This document shows positions 60,169 to 64,000 of a stretch of 64,000 bases of DNA, piece by piece. This DNA comes from Clostridia bacterium (GTDB lineage: Bacteria; Bacillota; Clostridia; Oscillospirales; Acutalibacteraceae). The notes beneath the pieces are model-generated. The model was not told the origin of the DNA, did no database searches, and saw only the letters and a list, made by a program, of their open reading frames with translations. The stretch lies in the NCBI GenBank assembly GCA_017416345.1, contig JAFQCR010000018.1:1-64000 (forward strand), read 5' to 3'. Position numbers and translations under genes: made by a program. Numbering within the stretch: position 1 is the first letter of the stretch; every line of letters begins with the position of its first letter.

Positions 60169-61398
60169 TTATTCAGTTTTCATTCTCAAAAGTGAGCCGA
60201 CGGCCACGGGACGGTCGCAGGGGATCTTGACTGTCATGGTCGGATGGGGTGCGGAGTCTATCGCATTGCCGTCACCATCATACATTTCATTGGCGAAAAG
60301 GATAAACGGCTCCTGCTTGGGCTGCAGGCAATCAAGCTCCTGACCCTTTAAGAATTTGTTTTTCAGCTCCAGCACGACCATACCGTTTTCATACCCCTTG
60401 ACCACGCCTGCTACCGAGTAGCTTCTGACATAGCCTGCCGTCGGGTAGGTCTGCTCCTTTTTGGGCACCCCAAAGTAAAATCCCGTGGAATATGGTCGGT
60501 GGCTTATCTTTTCAAGCTCGTCCATGACCCATTGGGGTGTGGGGTTATCGGGGTTATTGATGTAGTTATCAATAGCGCCTCTGTAAGCGTTAGCGGTGAC
60601 CGCCGTGTAGTAGTGCGACTTGGCTCTGCCCTCGATCTTAAAGCTGTAAACACCGGCCTCACACATTGCCTTGATATGCTCGGCCATGCAAAGGTCGTTG
60701 GCGTTTAAGATATAGGTACCCTTATCGGTCTCGGTTATATCGAAATACTGACCGGGACGGGTCTGCTCCATTAAAGAATAGCTCCAGCGACAAGGCTGAG
60801 CGCAATCGCCGCGGTTGGCATCCCTGCCCGTCATATAGGACGAAAGCAGGCATCTTGCCGAAAATGACACACACATGGCACCGTGGGCAAAAGCCTCGAT
60901 GTCAAGCTCTTTGGGGGTCTTGGCACGTATCTCGGCAATCTCCTCAAGTGACAGCTCACGGGCTACAACTATACGCTTGGCACCCATATCGTAAAACGCA
61001 CGTGCGGTCTCGTAATTGACAATACCCGACTGCACCGAAACGTGAAGCTCCTGCTTGGGGCAGTATTTCTTGACAAGTCCTATAGTGCCGATGTCCGATG
61101 CAATTATTCCGTCAACACCAATGTCGGCCAACTGCTCCAAGAAGAAAGGCAGACGGGGTATCTCATCATTATGCGGCAATGTATTGCAGGTAACAAATAT
61201 CCTGACACCGTGCTTGTGGGCATAATCAACACCCACACGCATATCAGCCTCACCGAAGTTGGTGGCGGCGGTACGCATTCCGAACTCCTCACCTGCGAGA
61301 TAGACAGCATCGGCGCCGAAATCCACGGCGGCCTTAAGCCGTTCAAGGTCACCCGCAGGACACAAAAGCTCGGGTTTTGTAATCTTGATCTCTGACAT
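60169..61398 (-). CDS. Peptidase U32 family protein, likely tRNA-hydroxylation type
   Basis: About 409 residues. It starts ITKPELLCPAGDLERLKAAVDFGADAVYL and contains the family signature AHGAMCVSFSARCLL...GRDANRGDCAQPCRW (about 165-197), with its conserved Cys cluster. Family members once called collagenases include RlhA and TrhP, which hydroxylate RNA; this one looks most like the TrhP/YegQ group. Activity is inferred. I chose the ATG at 61398, which has a GAGGAG site. It lies 15 bp after mltG. Confidence 0.87.
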   Translation of the reverse strand: MSEIKITKPELLCPAGDLERLKAAVDFGADAVYLAGEEFGMRTAATNFGEADMRVGVDYAHKHGVRIFVTCNTLPHNDEIPRLPFFLEQLADIGVDGIIASDIGTIGLVKKYCPKQELHVSVQSGIVNYETARAFYDMGAKRIVVARELSLEEIAEIRAKTPKELDIEAFAHGAMCVSFSARCLLSSYMTGRDANRGDCAQPCRWSYSLMEQTRPGQYFDITETDKGTYILNANDLCMAEHIKAMCEAGVYSFKIEGRAKSHYYTAVTANAYRGAIDNYINNPDNPTPQWVMDELEKISHRPYSTGFYFGVPKKEQTYPTAGYVRSYSVAGVVKGYENGMVVLELKNKFLKGQELDCLQPKQEPFILFANEMYDGDGNAIDSAPHPTMTVKIPCDRPVAVGSLLRMKTE

Positions 61399-61413
61399 AT
61401 TTCTCCTCAAGGC

Positions 61414-62769
61414 TTAGCCGACCCACAAGCCCTTATTTTTAAGGTCACGGATGGTCTGATTGTGTTCATTAACGGTCTTGTTGAAGTAGAATTTCATATT
61501 CTTATCGGTAACGAAGAAGAAATCCTTGCTCTCTTCATCGGGGTAAAGGGCGGCGTTGATGGCGTCAATGCCGGGTGCACAGTAAGCACCGGGGGCAAGA
61601 CCTACTATCTTATAGGTGTCATAACGCTCGGGGTTGTACTTATACTTGGTGGTGGGATCGGACTGCAGACGTGCATCGTCGCCCCATTCGTTGATACGGT
61701 TCCAGAAGACCGCCGAGACCTGCTGCTTGACTTCATACTTGGCAACGCTGGACTCCATTTCGATTATGGATGCCATGGTAATGATATCGTGCAACGAAAC
61801 ACCCATATTCTCGGCTCTGATACGCATTGAGGGCAGTATCTTTTTATCAAAATTGTCCAGCATCTTTTTGATAGCCTGCTCGGCACCGGCCTTATCGTTG
61901 GTCTGGTAGAAATAATAGGTATCGGGGAACAGATAACCCTCAAGGCGGTAGTGTACGCCCTGCGATTCATCCTTGATGCCCTTCATAAAGTCATAAGGGT
62001 ACTTTTCGTATGTAGCCTCGTTGACCGCTTTTTTGAAGGTGTCGGCGCTGCAGACCTTGTTTTCTTCAAGTCGTGCGGCGATCTTATCGATGGTCCAGCC
62101 CTCGGGGATGGTGACCTTAACGGACTCGGCCTGGGTTCCCTGCTTGGTCAGCTTGTCAACGATATCCTCATAGCTGTCCTGCTTGGAGAAATAATAGATA
62201 CCGTCACGGAACTTGGGTGCATAGCCACCTTGACTTGCATAAAATCTGAAGAACAAGGGACTGTCAATAACACCCTTTTCCTCCAGCATTTCGGCAATCT
62301 CCTTGGCACTGGTGCCCTCGCTTACTTCGACCTGGATGTTTTCCTCAGCCGAATCGGCATCGAGATTAACACCGAGATAGTCCATTCCGAAATAAAGGAT
62401 TATAGAGGCGGCGCTGATCGAAATGACCAGAATAGCGGCCATCCATATCACCGAAAAGAGACAGCCCTTGCCTGCCGACTGCTTTTTCTTTTTCTTCTTT
62501 TTGACAGGTGCAGGCTCCTCGGGTGCGATATCGTCAGCGGCGGTGCTGTCAATAAAAAAGTCCTGACCGATAACAAAATCGTCCGAAAGGCGTGTGTCGT
62601 CAAGGTCGGATGACGAATCAATGACCGGCTCGGTTGCTATAGGAGTCGGTTCATTCTTCGGCTTTCCGATCTTAAAATCGCTGTCCTCGCCCATATCGCT
62701 GACCGAAGCGCTGTTGCCGTCGGTCACGGGCTCATCATCGGGTGTGATCTTGAAAAAATCGTTGTTCAT
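61414..62769 (-). CDS. mltG: Endolytic murein transglycosylase MltG
   Basis: A 451-residue inner-membrane enzyme that cuts nascent glycan strands and so sets their length. A long acidic cytoplasmic N-terminus with a KKKKKK patch (about 1-105), one membrane helix (about 108-132), a LysM-like region and the YceG catalytic domain. The active-site Glu is in TMASIIEMESSVAKYE (about 337-352), and RLQSDPTTKY and PGAYCAPGIDAINAAL are typical. The GGAGG site is 6 nt before the ATG. Its neighbours fit a cell-wall role. Confidence 0.94.
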   Translation of the reverse strand: MNNDFFKITPDDEPVTDGNSASVSDMGEDSDFKIGKPKNEPTPIATEPVIDSSSDLDDTRLSDDFVIGQDFFIDSTAADDIAPEEPAPVKKKKKKKQSAGKGCLFSVIWMAAILVISISAASIILYFGMDYLGVNLDADSAEENIQVEVSEGTSAKEIAEMLEEKGVIDSPLFFRFYASQGGYAPKFRDGIYYFSKQDSYEDIVDKLTKQGTQAESVKVTIPEGWTIDKIAARLEENKVCSADTFKKAVNEATYEKYPYDFMKGIKDESQGVHYRLEGYLFPDTYYFYQTNDKAGAEQAIKKMLDNFDKKILPSMRIRAENMGVSLHDIITMASIIEMESSVAKYEVKQQVSAVFWNRINEWGDDARLQSDPTTKYKYNPERYDTYKIVGLAPGAYCAPGIDAINAALYPDEESKDFFFVTDKNMKFYFNKTVNEHNQTIRDLKNKGLWVG

Positions 62770-62804
62770 TTGGTTCCTCCGTATTTTTTCAAACGTAAGA
62801 TAAC

Positions 62805-63428
62805 TCAGATCTGTCTTAAAAACTTTCTGCGGTCGTCACGGCGGCGTAAGCTTACGTCCTTTATCCATTTTTCGGTGACGATAACGTCAACCGGACGGTC
62901 AAACCGACCGTGGTACATGTGTCTGCGGATATACTCGGAGTAGCAGATGCCTGCACAAGCGCCCGTAAACCGTGACATATAGCGGTCGTAATAGCCCTTG
63001 CCGTAGCCCAATCGGTAACCGAGATAGTCGATCGATAAGGCGGGCAAAAGCATAAGACAACCCGTGAAATCATCAACTATCGGTGCATTTTCATCGGGCT
63101 CGAGCACACCGAAAGCGCCGGGTGAGAGGTCGTCCATCGACTCGATATAATGAAACTCCATCAATCGGGTATCGGGAATACATCTCGGCACGGCCACCCT
63201 TTTGCCGTCACGCAAGGCACCCTTGATTATCTCAATAGTGTCAACCTCGATAACGGTCGATACGTAGACCAGCACCGTCTTGCAGGCCTTATACTGATAA
63301 AGGCGGAACACGTTGCGTGCAACACCTGCGTCAAGCTTGGCTTTTTCCTCGGGGTCCATATTTCTGCGTTCCTCTTTAATGGAATTACGCAGCTCGGTCT
63401 TATACTGTCTTATATCTATCGGTCGCAT
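62805..63428 (-). CDS. 5-formyltetrahydrofolate cyclo-ligase
   Basis: A 207-residue enzyme that converts 5-formyl-THF to 5,10-methenyl-THF using ATP. Family motifs: KTELRNSIKEERRNM near the start, PRCIPDTRLMEFHYIE (about 79-94) and the ATP/folate loop GYRLGYGKGYYDRYM (about 136-150). Length is normal. It overlaps the preceding DJ-1 family gene by 13 bp, so the two are translationally coupled. Confidence 0.94.
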   Translation of the reverse strand: MRPIDIRQYKTELRNSIKEERRNMDPEEKAKLDAGVARNVFRLYQYKACKTVLVYVSTVIEVDTIEIIKGALRDGKRVAVPRCIPDTRLMEFHYIESMDDLSPGAFGVLEPDENAPIVDDFTGCLMLLPALSIDYLGYRLGYGKGYYDRYMSRFTGACAGICYSEYIRRHMYHGRFDRPVDVIVTEKWIKDVSLRRRDDRRKFLRQI

Positions 63429-63961
63429 AACATTGCTGCCTTAAAGTGGTTGGCCGAAGCCTCACTCTGGATATATTTTACGATCTCAAAACCGAATTTC
63501 ATTGCGGCACCTGCGCCACAGCCCGTGATGATGTTACCGTCGGTCACAACGGCATCGCTCAAAACGGTTGCATTGCCCAGCTGTTCCTCAAAACCGGGGA
63601 AGCAGACAGCCTTTTTGCCGTCAAGCAGACCCTTGTGGCCTAAGATAGACGGTGCGGCACAAATAGCGGCAATAAGCAGGTTGTTTTCAACACAGTAATC
63701 AATAAACTTCTGCACGTTGGCGGCCTTTTCAAGGTTCAGAGTACCGGGCATTCCGCCGGGCAGGATGATACCCTCACAATCCTTGTCGGGACCTATCTCA
63801 CAGTCGATAACATCGGCAACAACGGGTACATTGTGCGATGAGGTTATGACCTTGGCACCGACACCGACGGTGTAGACCTCGATCTCGGCACGGCGCATAA
63901 TATCAACGGGAGCAAGTGCCTCCACCTGCTCAAAGCCCTCGGCCAAAAATACATAATACAT
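63416..63961 (-). CDS. DJ-1/PfpI family protein
   Basis: A 181-residue protein of the DJ-1/YajL type. Glu in LAEGFEQVEA (residues 6-15), PGGMPGT (about 69-75) and the reactive Cys in AAICAAPSILG (about 99-109) form the usual site. Relatives act as glyoxalase III, deglycase or chaperone-like stress proteins; the exact activity is not predictable. It is complete, with its start 40 bp inside the right edge of the window. Confidence 0.92.
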   Translation of the reverse strand: MYYVFLAEGFEQVEALAPVDIMRRAEIEVYTVGVGAKVITSSHNVPVVADVIDCEIGPDKDCEGIILPGGMPGTLNLEKAANVQKFIDYCVENNLLIAAICAAPSILGHKGLLDGKKAVCFPGFEEQLGNATVLSDAVVTDGNIITGCGAGAAMKFGFEIVKYIQSEASANHFKAAMLCDR

Positions 63962-64000
63962 AAATACACTTCCAAATTTTAAATATTACTCAAATCTTTA

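Overview
The window looks like chromosomal DNA of a gut-type Gram-positive Clostridia, most like an Oscillospiraceae/Ruminococcaceae relative. The sequence signs are AGGAGG-type ribosome binding sites, many sigma-A promoters with 17-bp spacers, a DnaD/DnaC-like primosome pair, a DacF-type carboxypeptidase, a dockerin-bearing secreted enzyme, an SPDTG sortase-type anchor, DUF2975/XRE and DUF4153 membrane genes and a REP-associated transposase with many scattered two-hairpin repeats. No rRNA, tRNA, CRISPR array, prophage or complete insertion sequence was recognised. The species assignment is inference.

Layout. 0.2-2.6 kb: a minus-strand DUF2975 - XRE - DUF4153 operon with its own promoter and terminator. 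2.8-4.6 kb: Na/Pi cotransporter. 4.7-7.7 kb: a DUF6259 glycosidase-like enzyme divergent from an AraC regulator. 7.8-15.3 kb: metallophosphoesterase, DacF-like carboxypeptidase, a short pyrophosphatase, a FlaR-like kinase, Nudix, a REP-associated (RAYT) transposase carrying its own repeat inside the gene, three GNAT acetyltransferases and a lipoprotein. 15.3-15.9 kb: repeats and a MITE-like element. 15.9-25.6 kb: AraC regulator divergent from a large sugar-acid operon (uxuA, SDR fructuronate-reductase-like enzyme, four xylose-isomerase-like TIM barrels, two Gfo/Idh/MocA oxidoreductases, a phosphoesterase). 25.9-30 kb: a 1365-residue secreted protein with a dockerin and an SGNH esterase domain. 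30-40 kb: housekeeping genes (RluA-family synthase, rpsI, rplM, phosphatase, DnaD/DnaC-like pair, PgeF, MalQ). 39.2-42.9 kb: an HTH-sugar kinase fusion, murQ and a GH42-like hydrolase. 43-46.7 kb: fucose/arabinose isomerase family enzyme, prfB and prmA. 46.8-53.2 kb: dense repeats around small membrane-protein genes and a truncated gene fragment, downstream of a 1165-residue secreted DNRLRE/ricin-like protein whose C-terminal third has a different base composition. 53.3-57.9 kb: an orphan sugar-binding lipoprotein and a sortase-anchored surface protein. 58-64 kb: thioesterase, penicillin-binding protein, U32 peptidase, MltG, 5-formyl-THF cyclo-ligase and a DJ-1 family protein.

How it fits together. 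The carbohydrate genes suggest a polysaccharide and host or diet glycan user: uronate and keto-sugar catabolism (16.9-25.6 kb), amino-sugar or muropeptide salvage (39.2-42.9 kb), deoxy-sugar isomerisation (43 kb), a binding lipoprotein (53 kb) and a cellulosome-type esterase (26-30 kb). Regulators sit beside their targets: two AraC proteins next to divergent catabolic genes and an HTH domain fused directly to a sugar kinase. The strongest candidates for undescribed biology are (a) the 16.9-25.6 kb operon, whose paired oxidoreductases and TIM barrels suggest oxidation-elimination or epimerisation chemistry feeding the uronate pathway, (b) the 39.2-42.9 kb kinase-regulator/etherase/hydrolase unit, and (c) the 46.8-52.8 kb locus, where small genes are each followed by the same terminator-repeat module downstream of a modular secreted protein. 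Apart from the reading frames, everything here was read by eye. No database search or folding program was run.
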